Shown in pieces: positions 36,754 to 46,984 of a DNA stretch of 64,000 nucleotides. The position numbers were made by a program, and so were the translations under genes. Positions within the stretch are counted from its first letter, which is position 1. Every line of letters starts with the position of its first letter. The notes under the pieces were generated by a model. It did no database searches and was not told the origin of the DNA. It was given only the letters and a program-made list of their open reading frames with translations. Source of the DNA: Jeotgalibacillus aurantiacus (GTDB taxonomy: Bacteria > Bacillota > Bacilli > Bacillales > Jeotgalibacillaceae); the NCBI RefSeq assembly GCF_020595125.1, contig NZ_JACNMS010000001.1:1-64000 (forward strand), given 5' to 3'.

Positions 36754-37452
36754 GACAATTCATACCGCTCTTACAACACATTCGATGCTTCTAGCGACAG
36801 AAATCTGCTCGCGATCACCATTAAAACTGAAGCTTGCGACAAGATCGCGCTTGTTTTAAAGGGAGTCGACATAAACAGCCTGGCGGTCGACAGAAAGCCG
36901 AGCGCTTTCAACAGAAATGACTCAACGATCAACAATTCGGTCCACAACCCCAAAACAAAACACCTTCTGTTTGTCACGCGAGCAGCGCAATCTCTTTTCT
37001 ACAATTCATACCGCTCTTACAACACATTCGCTGCTTCTAGCGACAGAAATCTGCTCGCGATCAACATTAAAGCTGAAGCTTACGACAAGATCGCGCTTGT
37101 TTTAAAGGGAGTCGACATAAACAGCCTGGCGGTCGACAGAAAGCCAAGTGCTTTCAACAGAAATGACTCAGCGATCAACAATTCGGTCCACAACCCATAA
37201 ACAAAACACCTTCTGTTTGTCACGCGAGCAGCGCGAGTTCTTTTCGACAATTCATACCGCTCTTACAACACATTCTTTCCTTCTATCAACAGAAATCTGC
37301 TCGCGATCAACATTAAAACTGAAGCTTATGACAAGACCGCGCGCTCTTACGACAAGGCCTCGCTTGTTTTAAAGGGAGGCGACATAAACAGCCTGGCGAT
37401 CAACAGAAAGCGTTGTCGTTACGACAGAAAATTCACGGCTTTTAACAGTAAT
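36754..37452 (+). repeat. Phased intergenic array, type A, in three 246-bp blocks
   Basis: Between the amidase and a small membrane protein gene (877 bp). Cores resembling GACAGAAAC recur every 21 bp, with one 30-bp step per block. Block starts at 36754, 37000 and 37246 are exactly 246 bp apart and nearly identical. In block 3 the cores are at 37246, 37267, 37288, 37309, 37330, 37351, 37381, 37402, 37423 and 37444; the unit at 37351 is one extra 21-bp unit absent from blocks 1-2. Stop codons interrupt most frames. Confidence 0.9.
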
Positions 37453-37506
37453 TTGATAAACCTTACATTCACTAAATAGTGCGTAGCATTTCATGAAGTG
37501 TCACAT

Positions 37507-37550
37507 AAAAAAAGGGATCAAACTCAATGTTGAGTTTGATCCCTTTTTTT
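37507..37550. terminator. Strong bidirectional terminator
   Basis: A near-perfect 44-bp palindrome: seven A, GGGATCAAACTCAA, a 2-base loop, then the complement and seven T. It ends both the array-side transcript and the minus-strand membrane protein gene. Confidence 0.95.
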
Positions 37551-37809
37551 ATGCCACGGTTTCTTTACTGGAGGACGAAAACCTCAGCTTTAACCCTACT
37601 GCCAGAATCCCAAGAGCACCAAGCAGACCGATACCGCCTACTGCCCAATAAAAAATCAGCAGGATCCATTTAAAAAACCCGATGATATCCGTATTCCATG
37701 TGAAAAGAGCCAGCACTGTAAACAGTACGCCTATTCCAAGCATAGAAGCTCCTACCGTTCCGAACCCGAACCACATGATTCTTTTAATAAACGTTTCCAC
37801 CCCGATCAC
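37549..37809 (-). CDS. Small two-span membrane protein
   Basis: A protein of up to 86 residues with two hydrophobic segments (about 15-38 and 45-74) and a Ser/Lys-rich tail. Unrecognised. Two GTG starts are possible: 37809, or 37800 behind AGGTGATCGG. It sits just downstream of the YvlB-like gene, where B. subtilis has small membrane protein genes of the yvl cluster, so an envelope-stress role is conceivable. Confidence 0.65.
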   Translation of the reverse strand: MIGVETFIKRIMWFGFGTVGASMLGIGVLFTVLALFTWNTDIIGFFKWILLIFYWAVGGIGLLGALGILAVGLKLRFSSSSKETVA

Positions 37810-37877
37810 CTGCCTTATGTAATTAATCTTACTATACCATCTTAGGCCTCATAAAAAACATTTCTTAAAATAGAAAA

Positions 37878-37927
37878 AGCCCCTCCGTCAGTCTGGGGGG
37901 ACGAAAACGGAGGGGCTGTTACGCTGT
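37878..37927 (-). terminator. Terminator of the YvlB-like gene
   Basis: AGCCCCTCCGT / ACGGAGGGGCT arms (11 bp) around a 28-base loop, then TTTTTC on the minus strand, 25 bp past the stop. Confidence 0.8.
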
Positions 37928-37952
37928 TAAACCTGGTCATCTTATTAGACGT

Positions 37953-39194
37953 TTAAACGTCTGATTTGGTTTCATTTTTCCCTTTAGATGAATGTATGCT
38001 GATCGTGCCGGTTTTAGCATCGGCTTCAAGCAGTAATTTCGATGCATGTTCCCGATTACGTGTGAAATGTAACTTACGCTGCATCATTTCTTCACGTTCT
38101 TCCACATGGTCCATATCATTAAAGTCTACATGGAATTTCCCGAAGTTTGATTTTAATGTACCATCAAGAGAAAGCTCATCCGGAACCGTAATTTCAATCG
38201 CTCCTGCAAGCGTGGAAGCATCGATTTTACGGGCGGTTGTGCTTGTCGTTGTTACGCTGATCTTTCCATTTACCGACTGCGCATCAACAGCATCAATCGC
38301 TCCTTCAAGAACCACCTTGCCATTCACAGAATCCACATCAATGTAGTCTGCACGTGCGTTCGTGACTTCAATACCGCCATTGGCTGTTTCAAGCTCCGCT
38401 TTTTCTACCAGCATATTGGACAGCTCAATTTTTCCGTTAGCGGTTTTCACCTTCACTTTATTAACATTCCCGCCATCACCGTGGAATTTCCCGTTAAACA
38501 GACGGATATCCCAGCGGTCATAGTTCGCTTTTGGCACATACAACACTGTATCAAGCTTGATCATTTTCAGATCCGATAAATAGCGGAGCTTTTTGAATTT
38601 CGTCTCAAATACAACCTGCTCCTTCAGCTGATTCACCGCTTTTTGCTGATCCTCTGAACGGTACACCTTCACCTCACATTCTGCGCGGACAAAATCCTCA
38701 TCCCACGGACGGATCGTCACTTTACCATTTGCAATGCTGACCTCAATATCGAGCAGCTCCGTGTTTTCAGATTCAAACACATGCTTGAACTCGAGTGAAG
38801 GACCCATATTGAATTCAAGATCCATCCCTTTGACTTTGTCGAAAGCAGTCTGAACAAAATCCATCAGTTTCTCAGTAGACTGATTCACTGATTTCTTCGT
38901 TTTCTCAGCGCTTGATTTACTCCCACTCATTTTCGAACCGCCGAACAGATCCTCAAAGTTAAATGGGAAGTCGGTTTTCTTAGACCGCTTCTGCTCCTGA
39001 TGAGGTTCAGAATAAGAGGATCCGGATTTCTGATGCGTTTGGCCGGACGTTTTCGATTCTTCCTGTGTGCTGTATGAAGACGATGACTCTTTCTTCGGCT
39101 CTTTTTCCAGTGCTTCTAAAAGAGTTAATGCCTCTGATGCTGTAATCGTGCCTTTTTCAACCATACTTAAAATGCGTTTACGTTCGTTTTCCAT
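37953..39194 (-). CDS. yvlB: DUF4097-family protein, YvlB/LiaX-like
   Basis: A 413-residue protein. The N-terminal helical domain (ENERKRILSMVEKGTITASEALTLLEALEKE, 2-32) is the YvlB/LiaX N-terminal module. A Ser/Gln/Lys-rich linker (about 35-105) follows, then a repeated beta-strand domain of DUF4097 type (NGKVTIRPWDED, KVKTANGKIELSN, ETANGGIEVTNA, VDSVNGKVVLEG, AQSVNGKISVTT). YvlB/LiaX proteins belong to envelope-stress responses. The start is ATG 39194 after AAGGAG; the earlier open frame has no ribosome site. Confidence 0.85.
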   Translation of the reverse strand: MENERKRILSMVEKGTITASEALTLLEALEKEPKKESSSSYSTQEESKTSGQTHQKSGSSYSEPHQEQKRSKKTDFPFNFEDLFGGSKMSGSKSSAEKTKKSVNQSTEKLMDFVQTAFDKVKGMDLEFNMGPSLEFKHVFESENTELLDIEVSIANGKVTIRPWDEDFVRAECEVKVYRSEDQQKAVNQLKEQVVFETKFKKLRYLSDLKMIKLDTVLYVPKANYDRWDIRLFNGKFHGDGGNVNKVKVKTANGKIELSNMLVEKAELETANGGIEVTNARADYIDVDSVNGKVVLEGAIDAVDAQSVNGKISVTTTSTTARKIDASTLAGAIEITVPDELSLDGTLKSNFGKFHVDFNDMDHVEEREEMMQRKLHFTRNREHASKLLLEADAKTGTISIHSSKGKNETKSDV

Positions 39195-39366
39195 CGTATT
39201 TGACACTCTCCTTGTGTTTGAAATTGCCATAACAACTGTGTGGAACGGTCTCTGACTGATTATACGCAGCAGCCCAACGAAAGGTTTCATTTTTTATCAG
39301 CATGGCACATTTCAGGGGGTTGGATCACTGCGTTGGCTTCATCCCTAGTATGGCAAAAGAAAACAA

Positions 39367-39399
39367 ATGGGCCACCGGTCTGAAGACTGAGTGGCCCAT
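39367..39399 (-). terminator. Terminator of uvrBA
   Basis: ATGGGCCAC / GTGGCCCAT arms with a 15-base loop followed by TTTGTTTTCTTTT on the minus strand, 19 bp after uvrA. Confidence 0.8.
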
Positions 39400-39417
39400 C
39401 ATTCTGCGGGCTTATTT

Positions 39418-42303
39418 TTACGATGAGGTGACTGCTTCACCTGTTCGCTTCGCCATCCGTTCATCCATCCGGCTTCTATCCCGCTCCAGTACAGGCTTCA
39501 AATAACTGCCTGTGTAGGATTCCTTCACTTGTGCAATATCTTCAGGTGTTCCTGTGGCAAGTATGGTTCCACCACGGTCGCCACCTTCCGGACCGAGATC
39601 AATAATATAATCAGATGCTTTAATGACATCCAGATTATGCTCGATCACCAGAACTGAGTCACCGTTTTCTACAAGGCGCTGTAAAACAGTCAATAGACGG
39701 GAAATGTCATCCACGTGCAGCCCCGTTGTCGGTTCATCGAGAATATAAAGGGAACGTCCCGTTGAACGGCGGTGCAATTCGGAGGCCAGCTTTACACGCT
39801 GGGCTTCCCCTCCGGATAAAGTCGTAGCAGGCTGACCAAGTGTAATATAACCAAGACCAACATCCACAATCGTCTGAAGCTTACGGCTGATCTTCGGAAT
39901 ATTTTCGAAGAACTTCAGTCCATCCTCCACCGTCATCTCCAGCACATCCGCAATATTTTTGCCCTTGTATTTTACTTCAAGCGTCTCTCTGTTATACCGT
40001 TTTCCGTGACAAACCTCACAAGGAACGTATACATCAGGCAGGAAGTGCATTTCAATTTTGATAATTCCGTCTCCGCGGCACGCTTCACATCTTCCGCCTT
40101 TGACATTAAAGCTGAAACGTCCTTTTTTGTACCCACGGACCTTTGCTTCGTTCGTTGTGGCAAACACGTCACGAATATCATCGAATACGCCCGTATAAGT
40201 CGCTGGATTTGAACGCGGCGTGCGTCCAATTGGAGACTGATCGATATCAATGACTTTATCTAAATGATTAACCCCTTTAATCGATTTATGCTCCCCCGGC
40301 TTCACCTTAGATTTATGAAGCTTCTGGGCCAGCGATTTATGGAGAATGCTATTGATCAGCGTACTCTTCCCTGAACCGGAAACACCTGTTACAGATGTGA
40401 ACAGACCAAGTGGAATCTTCACGTTTATATCCTTCAGGTTGTTCTGTTTAGCACCGGTAATTTCAAGCATTCTTTTCGCTGCAGGCTTTCTTCGTTCAGC
40501 AGGCAGCGGAATAAACTTCTCACCGGATAAATACTGGCCTGTCAGCGATTTTTTATTTTTCATCACTTCTTCAGGTGTACCTGCGGCCACAACCTCTCCA
40601 CCATGGACACCGGCACCAGGTCCGATATCTATCAGATAATCGGCAGCTACCATCGTATCTTCATCATGCTCAACAACAATGAGTGTATTCCCTATGTCAC
40701 GCATGTTTTTCAGCGTGCTGATCAGACGGTCGTTATCACGCTGATGCAGACCGATGGAAGGCTCATCCAGAATGTAAAGAACGCCTGTCAGCTGGGACCC
40801 GATCTGTGTAGCCAGTCTGATCCGCTGCGCTTCCCCGCCAGACAGCGTTCCTGCTGCACGGCTTAACGTTAAATAGTCAAGTCCGACATTTACGAGAAAG
40901 CTTAAACGCTCATTAATCTCACGCATAATCAGGCGTGCGATCTGCATTTCTTTTTCCGTTAAGGAAAGACCACTGAAGAATGATCTCGCTTCTTCAATAG
41001 AAAAGGCGGTGACATGTCCGATGTGCAGATCGTTCACTTTTACAGCAAGACTCTCACGCTTCAGGCGGTGACCCTCACAGGAAGGACAGTTTTGCTGCGC
41101 CATGTACTTTTGCATCTGCTCACGAATATATTCCGAGCTCGTTTCCTTGTAACGGCGCTCCACGTTCGGCAGTACGCCTTCAAAAATAATATTGTTTTCT
41201 CTTACCTGACCAAAATCATTTTCATAGCGGAAATAAATTTTATCTTTTCCTGACCCGTAGAGGATTTTATCCATTTTCTTTTTCGGGATCTTTTTAACCG
41301 GAATAGTCATATCAATATCGTAATGCTTACATACAGCTTCAAGCATTGAAGGATAATAATTGGAGCTGGTCGGTTCCCACGGAGCGATCGCATGCTCTTT
41401 CAGCGTGCGGCTCCAATCAGGAATCACTAGATCGAGATCCACCTCAAGCTTTGTACCGAGTCCATCACAGTCCGGACATGCCCCAAACGGCGAGTTGAAC
41501 GAGAACATACGCGGCTCAAGTTCATCAATTGAAAAACCGCAGACCGGACAGGCGTGATGCTCATTAAATTTAATTTCCTCTTCCCCGATAATGTCTACAA
41601 TCACATTCCCATCTGCAAGTCGAAGCGCGGTTTCCAGTGAATCAGCGAGTCGGGATTCAGATCCCTCTTTGACAACGATGCGGTCAATAATCACTTCAAT
41701 CGTATGTTTTTTATTTTTATCCAGATCGAACTCTTCGCTAATATCACGCATTTCCCCGTTTACACGGACGCGTACGTACCCCTGCTTCTTAATATCTTCC
41801 AGTACTTTCGCATGCGTCCCTTTACGTCCTGAAACGAGTGGTGCAAGCACCTGAAGCTTGGTTCTTTCAGGATATTCAAAAATGCGGTCCACCATCTGTT
41901 CAATCGTCTGAGATGTGATTTCAATACCGTGGTCCGGACAGAACGGTCTGCCAATCCGTGCAAATAACAGACGCAGATAATCATAAATCTCGGTTACGGT
42001 TCCAACTGTGGAACGCGGGTTTCGGCTCGTCGTTTTCTGGTCAATGGAAATCGCCGGTGAAAGTCCTTCGATCGTATCTACATCCGGTTTATCCATCTGT
42101 CCAAGAAACTGTCTTGCATAAGCCGAAAGTGATTCCACGTATCGGCGCTGCCCTTCTGCATAAATCGTGTCAAAAGCAAGCGACGATTTCCCCGAGCCGG
42201 ATAAGCCTGTCATGACGACAAGCTTATCCCTTGGGATTTTGATATCAATATTTTTAAGGTTATGGGCTCTGGCACCCTGTATCGTAATATGGTCTTTCAC
42301 CAT
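39418..42303 (-). CDS. uvrA: Excinuclease ABC subunit A
   Basis: A 961-residue damage-recognition ATPase of nucleotide excision repair. Two ABC modules: [12 protein letters not shown] near 34 and [13 protein letters not shown] near 640, each with LSGGEAQR signatures. Zinc fingers [19 protein letters not shown] and CEACRGDG...[10 protein letters not shown] are intact. It lies 7 bp after uvrB in the standard uvrBA operon. Confidence 0.98.
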   Translation of the reverse strand: MVKDHITIQGARAHNLKNIDIKIPRDKLVVMTGLSGSGKSSLAFDTIYAEGQRRYVESLSAYARQFLGQMDKPDVDTIEGLSPAISIDQKTTSRNPRSTVGTVTEIYDYLRLLFARIGRPFCPDHGIEITSQTIEQMVDRIFEYPERTKLQVLAPLVSGRKGTHAKVLEDIKKQGYVRVRVNGEMRDISEEFDLDKNKKHTIEVIIDRIVVKEGSESRLADSLETALRLADGNVIVDIIGEEEIKFNEHHACPVCGFSIDELEPRMFSFNSPFGACPDCDGLGTKLEVDLDLVIPDWSRTLKEHAIAPWEPTSSNYYPSMLEAVCKHYDIDMTIPVKKIPKKKMDKILYGSGKDKIYFRYENDFGQVRENNIIFEGVLPNVERRYKETSSEYIREQMQKYMAQQNCPSCEGHRLKRESLAVKVNDLHIGHVTAFSIEEARSFFSGLSLTEKEMQIARLIMREINERLSFLVNVGLDYLTLSRAAGTLSGGEAQRIRLATQIGSQLTGVLYILDEPSIGLHQRDNDRLISTLKNMRDIGNTLIVVEHDEDTMVAADYLIDIGPGAGVHGGEVVAAGTPEEVMKNKKSLTGQYLSGEKFIPLPAERRKPAAKRMLEITGAKQNNLKDINVKIPLGLFTSVTGVSGSGKSTLINSILHKSLAQKLHKSKVKPGEHKSIKGVNHLDKVIDIDQSPIGRTPRSNPATYTGVFDDIRDVFATTNEAKVRGYKKGRFSFNVKGGRCEACRGDGIIKIEMHFLPDVYVPCEVCHGKRYNRETLEVKYKGKNIADVLEMTVEDGLKFFENIPKISRKLQTIVDVGLGYITLGQPATTLSGGEAQRVKLASELHRRSTGRSLYILDEPTTGLHVDDISRLLTVLQRLVENGDSVLVIEHNLDVIKASDYIIDLGPEGGDRGGTILATGTPEDIAQVKESYTGSYLKPVLERDRSRMDERMAKRTGEAVTSS

Positions 42304-42310
42304 GTTCTGG

Positions 42311-44293
42311 TCATCCTTCCGCTTTCAATTCTAAAATGAGATCACGAAGCTCTGCAGCCTTTTCGAAGTCAAGCGCCCTTGCTGCTTCCTTCATTTCGAT
42401 TTCCATAGACTCAATGACTTTTGCCCGTTCAGGCTTGGACAGCTTCTTCATTTTCTCTGCCGGTGACACATACTCTTCGGCTTCCTCGGCAGCATGGGTT
42501 GCACGGATGACATCACGGATCGCTTTATTAATGGTTACCGGTGTAATGCCGTGTTCTTCATTATAAGCAATCTGCTTTTCACGACGCCTTGCCGTTTCAT
42601 CAAGTGCCCGCTGCATGGAATCGGTGATTTTATCAGCATACATAATGACATGTCCATTTGAGTTACGCGCTGCACGGCCAATCGTCTGGATCAGTGAACG
42701 GTCTGAGCGCAGAAAGCCTTCTTTATCGGCATCCAGAATGGTAATGAGGGATACCTCAGGAATATCCAATCCTTCCCTTAAGAGGTTGATCCCAATCAGG
42801 ACATCATATTTACCTACACGCAGGTCACGGATGATTTCAATCCGTTCAAGCGTTTTAATTTCAGAATGCAGATACTGCACCTTAATCCCGATTTCCTTCA
42901 GGTAATCAGTCAGATCTTCAGACATCTTCTTCGTCAGGGTGGTTACGAGTGTCCGTTCATTTTTCGCGATCCGCTCCTGGATTTCACCGAGCAGATCATC
43001 AATTTGTCCTTCACTCGGACGTACCTCAATGGTCGGATCCAGCAGACCCGTCGGACGGATAATCTGTTCAACCATTTCATTTGTATGTTCAAGCTCATAA
43101 GGACCCGGTGTAGCTGAAACATAAATCGCACGGCTGACATGCTTTTCAAACTCTTCGAAACGCAAAGGACGGTTATCCATCGCAGACGGTAGACGGAAAC
43201 CGTGATCCACCAGCACTTTTTTACGCGCCTGGTCACCGTTAAACATGCCGCGGATCTGTGGGAGTGTCACATGCGACTCATCAATGACAAGCAGGAAATC
43301 ATCCGGAAAATAATCAAGCAGCGTATAAGGTGTTGCGCCTGCTTCCCGTAATGTCAGGTGACGGGAATAGTTTTCAATGCCTGAACAGAACCCCATCTCT
43401 CTCATCATTTCAAGATCGTAACGTGTACGCTGCTCGAGACGCTGCGCTTCCAAAAGCTTATCTTCCTCTCTCAGAACCTTCAGCTGCTCTTCAAGCTCTT
43501 TCTCGATGTTTTCAATGGCAATTCTCATCTTTTCTTCACGCGTAACAAAGTGGGAAGCCGGGAAAATCGCAACATGATCACGGTCACCCAAAATCTCGCC
43601 AGTCAGTGCATCCACCATGCGTATCCGGTCAATTTCATCTCCGAAAAACTCCACACGGATACAGTGCTCATCATTTTTAGCAGGGAAAATTTCCACTACA
43701 TCCCCACGGACACGGAAAGTCCCCCGGGTAAAGGCAATGTCATTCCGCTCATACTGAATGTCAACGAGCCTTCTCAGCAGTTGATTCCGTTCTATCTCCA
43801 TACCGACTCTCAGTGAAACAACCAGCTCCTTATATTCTTCCGGAGAACCGAGGCCGTAAATACAGGAAACTGATGAGATAATGATGACGTCATCCCGTTC
43901 AAATAAAGCGGAAGTTGCCGAGTGACGGAGCTTATCGATTTCATCATTAATACTTGCATCTTTTTCTATAAAAGTATCGGTCTGAGGTACATATGCCTCA
44001 GGCTGATAGTAATCATAATAGCTGACGAAATATTCTACAGCATTGTTTGGAAAGAACTCTTTAAATTCACTGTATAGCTGTCCTGCCAGCGTTTTATTAT
44101 GGGCAATGACCAGCGTCGGTTTTTTTACTTCCTGAATGACATTTGAGATGGTAAAGGTTTTTCCTGTACCGGTAGCCCCAAGTAATGTCTGATGGCGTGT
44201 CTTTTTTTCCACACCTTCTACCAGTTTTTTGATTGCTACAGGCTGATCGCCCGCAGGTTTGTAAGATGACTGAAGGTCAAATGACTGCACCAT
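42311..44293 (-). CDS. uvrB: Excinuclease ABC subunit B
   Basis: A 660-residue damage-verifying helicase-like subunit. Walker [13 protein letters not shown] near 39, the beta-hairpin region [16 protein letters not shown], helicase motifs DESHVTLPQ and [10 protein letters not shown], and a C-terminal UVR domain ([23 protein letters not shown]) that contacts UvrC. Full length. Confidence 0.98.
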   Translation of the reverse strand: MVQSFDLQSSYKPAGDQPVAIKKLVEGVEKKTRHQTLLGATGTGKTFTISNVIQEVKKPTLVIAHNKTLAGQLYSEFKEFFPNNAVEYFVSYYDYYQPEAYVPQTDTFIEKDASINDEIDKLRHSATSALFERDDVIIISSVSCIYGLGSPEEYKELVVSLRVGMEIERNQLLRRLVDIQYERNDIAFTRGTFRVRGDVVEIFPAKNDEHCIRVEFFGDEIDRIRMVDALTGEILGDRDHVAIFPASHFVTREEKMRIAIENIEKELEEQLKVLREEDKLLEAQRLEQRTRYDLEMMREMGFCSGIENYSRHLTLREAGATPYTLLDYFPDDFLLVIDESHVTLPQIRGMFNGDQARKKVLVDHGFRLPSAMDNRPLRFEEFEKHVSRAIYVSATPGPYELEHTNEMVEQIIRPTGLLDPTIEVRPSEGQIDDLLGEIQERIAKNERTLVTTLTKKMSEDLTDYLKEIGIKVQYLHSEIKTLERIEIIRDLRVGKYDVLIGINLLREGLDIPEVSLITILDADKEGFLRSDRSLIQTIGRAARNSNGHVIMYADKITDSMQRALDETARRREKQIAYNEEHGITPVTINKAIRDVIRATHAAEEAEEYVSPAEKMKKLSKPERAKVIESMEIEMKEAARALDFEKAAELRDLILELKAEG

Positions 44294-44403
44294 AATAAAA
44301 ACGCCTCCTGTTGTAAATGCAAAAATAACTCTTCTATCTATTCATACCCTTTATCATGAAATGAAACAGGGGAAAATTCAAATTTGTTGTCTCATTCAAG
44401 TTT

Positions 44404-44450
44404 AGCATAGTGGGATATAGAAAAGATAGTAAAAAGGGAACGTATGTTTG
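44404..44450 (-). promoter_or_regulatory. uvrB promoter with LexA-like box
   Basis: On the minus strand TTTACT (44428-44433) and TATGCT (44404-44409) are 18 bp apart, about 110 bp before uvrB. Immediately upstream, CAAACATACGTTCC (44437-44450) differs from the Bacillus LexA box CGAACNNNNGTTCG by two bases. UvrB is SOS-induced in B. subtilis, so this fits, but the match is imperfect. Confidence 0.5.
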
Positions 44451-44465
44451 ATCTTTTACAAACCC

Positions 44466-44576
44466 GGCCCGTCCTCATCCTCCGCTTTCCGTGGCCGGGC
44501 GGTGAACCCACTGTGCTTCGCACATCGGTTTCACCTGTCCCTTTCCGCCACAGGAGTCTGCGGATGAGGACGGGCC
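44466..44576. repeat. Dispersed palindromic element, copy 4 (inverted)
   Basis: 111 bp with perfect 15-bp outer arms GGCCCGTCCTCATCC / GGATGAGGACGGGCC. The interior is close to copy 1 in inverted orientation (GTTTCACCTGTCCCTTTCCG, GCCACAGGAGTCTGCGG). It lies between uvrB and the YfbR-like gene, next to the LexA-like box. The rest of the 503-bp gap shows nothing else. Confidence 0.85.
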
Positions 44577-44796
44577 TTAAATAGTTTCTTTCCCAAATAT
44601 ATTTATAGAAAAAATTCAGGAATTGATATTTACTAAATTTCGAAATCAGAAAAACATAAAAGCACACATACTTTAGCGCTGTTTCACTAAATCTTGCCAT
44701 CAGGCCACCCATTTAAACAAAATTAACCCTTTATCCCTTGTTTCGCGGGTTTTGTGGTGCTAATATAAGCTAAATCAGTTAACGGGGTGAAGGAAA

Positions 44797-45435
44797 ATGG
44801 GGATTCATCATTATTTTAAGAGCCTGTCGGATATGGAAAAGCTGTACCGCTGTCCGGGGAAGTTTAAATATAATGAGCATACGGTGGCTGCTCATTCATT
44901 TAAAGTGACGAAGATTGCTCAGTTTCTCGGTACGGTTGAAGAGCATCATGGCAAACAGGTGAATTGGAAGGATTTATATGAGAAGGCATTAAATCATGAT
45001 TATCCTGAGATTTTTACAGGGGATATTAAAACGCCGGTGAAGTATGCCTCTGATGAGCTGAACCGGTTATTCAGCCAGGTGGAGGAAGAAATGGCGCATA
45101 AGTTTGTTACTGAGGAATTTCCTGAGGAGTACCAGGCGATTTATCTTGAGCGTTTCAAAGAAGGCAAAGACGGCTCACTTGAGGGGAAAATTCTTGCAGT
45201 CGCGGATAAGATCGACTTGCTATATGAGTCCTTTGGGGAAATTCAGAAGGGCAATCCTGAACCGATCTTTCTGGAAATTTATCAGGAGGCACTGACAACC
45301 ATTGTCCGCTATCACGAAATGACGAGTGTTGATTTCTTTTTAAACCGCGTGCTGCCGGATATGCTCGCTGAAAAGTTTATTCCGCACAGCGAGCTGAGCA
45401 AGATCACTCAAAATCTTATTGCACCATCACAGTGA
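44797..45435 (+). CDS. YfbR-like 5'-deoxynucleotidase (HD domain)
   Basis: A 212-residue HD-domain phosphohydrolase. The metal site is built from His in HTVAAHSFKV (about 28-37), the HD pair in ALNHDYPEIFTGDI (about 66-79), and Asp in AVADKIDLL. YfbR-type enzymes remove phosphate from deoxynucleoside monophosphates. GGGGTGAAGG precedes the ATG. Monocistronic or with csbA 33 bp downstream. Confidence 0.85.
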   Translation: MGIHHYFKSLSDMEKLYRCPGKFKYNEHTVAAHSFKVTKIAQFLGTVEEHHGKQVNWKDLYEKALNHDYPEIFTGDIKTPVKYASDELNRLFSQVEEEMAHKFVTEEFPEEYQAIYLERFKEGKDGSLEGKILAVADKIDLLYESFGEIQKGNPEPIFLEIYQEALTTIVRYHEMTSVDFFLNRVLPDMLAEKFIPHSELSKITQNLIAPSQ

Positions 45436-45468
45436 GTTCAGTATGATGGACTCATGAGGTGAAACACG

Positions 45469-45714
45469 ATGGAGACTAAAATTCTTCTTGCAATGGTCGC
45501 ACCAGCTATTTTAGTCATATTATTTACACGCGTTACTTACAGCCGTACCATTGCCATGATTCTGACGGTTGCCCTGATTGCCGCTTCTTCATACAAGGGG
45601 TATGTGGAAACGTGGTACGTCGTCATCATTGATGCTGCTTCATTGACTGTGGGGCTTTGGTACGTCAACCGATATATGAAAAAGTACAACGAAAAACAGC
45701 GCGGTGCCGTATAG
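45469..45714 (+). CDS. csbA: CsbA, sigma-B-controlled membrane protein
   Basis: An 81-residue protein with two or three membrane segments. The pattern MVAPAILVILFTRVTYSRTIAMILTVALIAAS and KGYVETWYVVIIDAASL matches CsbA of B. subtilis, a general-stress protein of unknown function. It stands next to minJ as in B. subtilis. No clear sigma-B promoter is visible in the 33-bp gap upstream. Confidence 0.88.
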   Translation: METKILLAMVAPAILVILFTRVTYSRTIAMILTVALIAASSYKGYVETWYVVIIDAASLTVGLWYVNRYMKKYNEKQRGAV

Positions 45715-45723
45715 GCCGCGCTG
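45697..45723 (+). terminator. Terminator after csbA
   Basis: CAGCGCGG / CCGCGCTG arms overlapping the csbA stop, followed by CTTTTTTTAT. It also faces the end of the converging minJ gene. Confidence 0.88.
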
Positions 45724-45729
45724 CTTTTT

Positions 45730-46926
45730 TTATGATGCCTGGTACCTTGAACGATTCTCAATCAGAATCAGACCAAGCTGGTAATGCTGTCCTTCATGAA
45801 GGGCTGTCTGTGCGTATCGGACTTCCCCGTCATAATTTAAAATTTCAAGCTTGCAATGAGCAAGATTTTTTTGCAGCGCCGCATACATCTCTGCTTCATT
45901 TTTAACGAGCTGACCATTCACTTTATGAATGATCTCCCCTCGAAGCAGCCCCATTTTGGCAGCCGGTGACCCGGGAAGAACTTCGATAATCATCACTCCG
46001 CGTTCCTTATCGATGAAATGATACCCGGAATAACGGCATAATGCCCTTGTTCGGAGAACGAGCACAAGACGCCCGATGAAAGCCGTGGCAAATGCCACAT
46101 AGATCAGAACGGGTGCGTAAATGGAGCCCGCCGCGATCCCCCCGCACAGGAGACCAAGCCAGATGACCTGCGCTGAAATCCGTTTTAAAATACTGTCAGG
46201 CAAGTCATGTACAACCGTCAGCTGAAATCCGATGACAGCCGGTAAAATCAGCAATGAGTAGCTGCCGCCGGTTTCAATCAGCGGCCACCATCCAAGTGCA
46301 GTGATGGCACCGTCCGGAACCGGAATCAGCAGCGGCACGAGCCACATTCTTTTCGTAAAGAAAGCGCCAGCCTTCATCCCTCTTGGTGTCGTAATAAATC
46401 TCGGGGATGTATTTTTGCCTGCATTTAAGCGGATTAGCAATCCTTCACCGACCAGCAACAGAGACATGACAGCCGCTGCGGGCAGCAGAAGTTCTGTTGA
46501 CGGCGCAGGAAACCACTCCGGCAGCGTCACATTAAAAAACGTAATCGCGACTGCTCCTCCTGCCACAATAGGAAACAGAAACGCTGACGACAGCAATCGG
46601 AATTGACCCGTGAGCATAATCAGCAGTGTCAATGCACTGACCGTATAAATCCAGTACAGATTTAACGGAATCCCTGCACCGCTGAGTACAACTGAAAATA
46701 GGAGTCCAAGAATCAGTGACAGACCGAAAAATCCAGCCATCTCTATATACCACGGTTTAACAGATGTACGCAGATCTTTCCGTTCACGCTTAACCCGCCA
46801 GACACCTGCCAATCCGGCTGCGACTGCTCCTATGTATAAAACCGGATTCAGCAAAATAGACAGCCCAGCCGTTAAAAGTTCTGAAAACCATTGATCAATC
46901 AAACTATCCCTCCCGGATTCTGACAT
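45730..46926 (-). CDS. minJ: Cell division topology protein MinJ-like (membrane PDZ)
   Basis: A 398-residue polytopic membrane protein with about seven or eight membrane segments, followed by a C-terminal PDZ domain (VMIIEVLPGSPAAKMGLLRGEIIHKVNGQLV, about 312-345). In B. subtilis MinJ links DivIVA to MinD at poles and septa. Position between csbA and ctpB is the same as there. Sequence identification rests mainly on topology, PDZ and context. Confidence 0.8.
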   Translation of the reverse strand: MSESGRDSLIDQWFSELLTAGLSILLNPVLYIGAVAAGLAGVWRVKRERKDLRTSVKPWYIEMAGFFGLSLILGLLFSVVLSGAGIPLNLYWIYTVSALTLLIMLTGQFRLLSSAFLFPIVAGGAVAITFFNVTLPEWFPAPSTELLLPAAAVMSLLLVGEGLLIRLNAGKNTSPRFITTPRGMKAGAFFTKRMWLVPLLIPVPDGAITALGWWPLIETGGSYSLLILPAVIGFQLTVVHDLPDSILKRISAQVIWLGLLCGGIAAGSIYAPVLIYVAFATAFIGRLVLVLRTRALCRYSGYHFIDKERGVMIIEVLPGSPAAKMGLLRGEIIHKVNGQLVKNEAEMYAALQKNLAHCKLEILNYDGEVRYAQTALHEGQHYQLGLILIENRSRYQAS

Positions 46927-46984
46927 AATAAAGGTAGCTTTATTGTATCAGACAAGGAGTGATGCCGCATGAGAATTTCGATAC

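Noticed and set aside
36917-37372. Two plus-strand frames of 62 and 74 codons with similar peptides
   Set aside because: Their similarity follows from the underlying 246-bp DNA repeat. They have no ribosome site and the third block does not keep the frame.
46301-46606. 101-codon plus frame inside minJ
   Set aside because: Shadow of the membrane-protein gene on the other strand, without a ribosome site.
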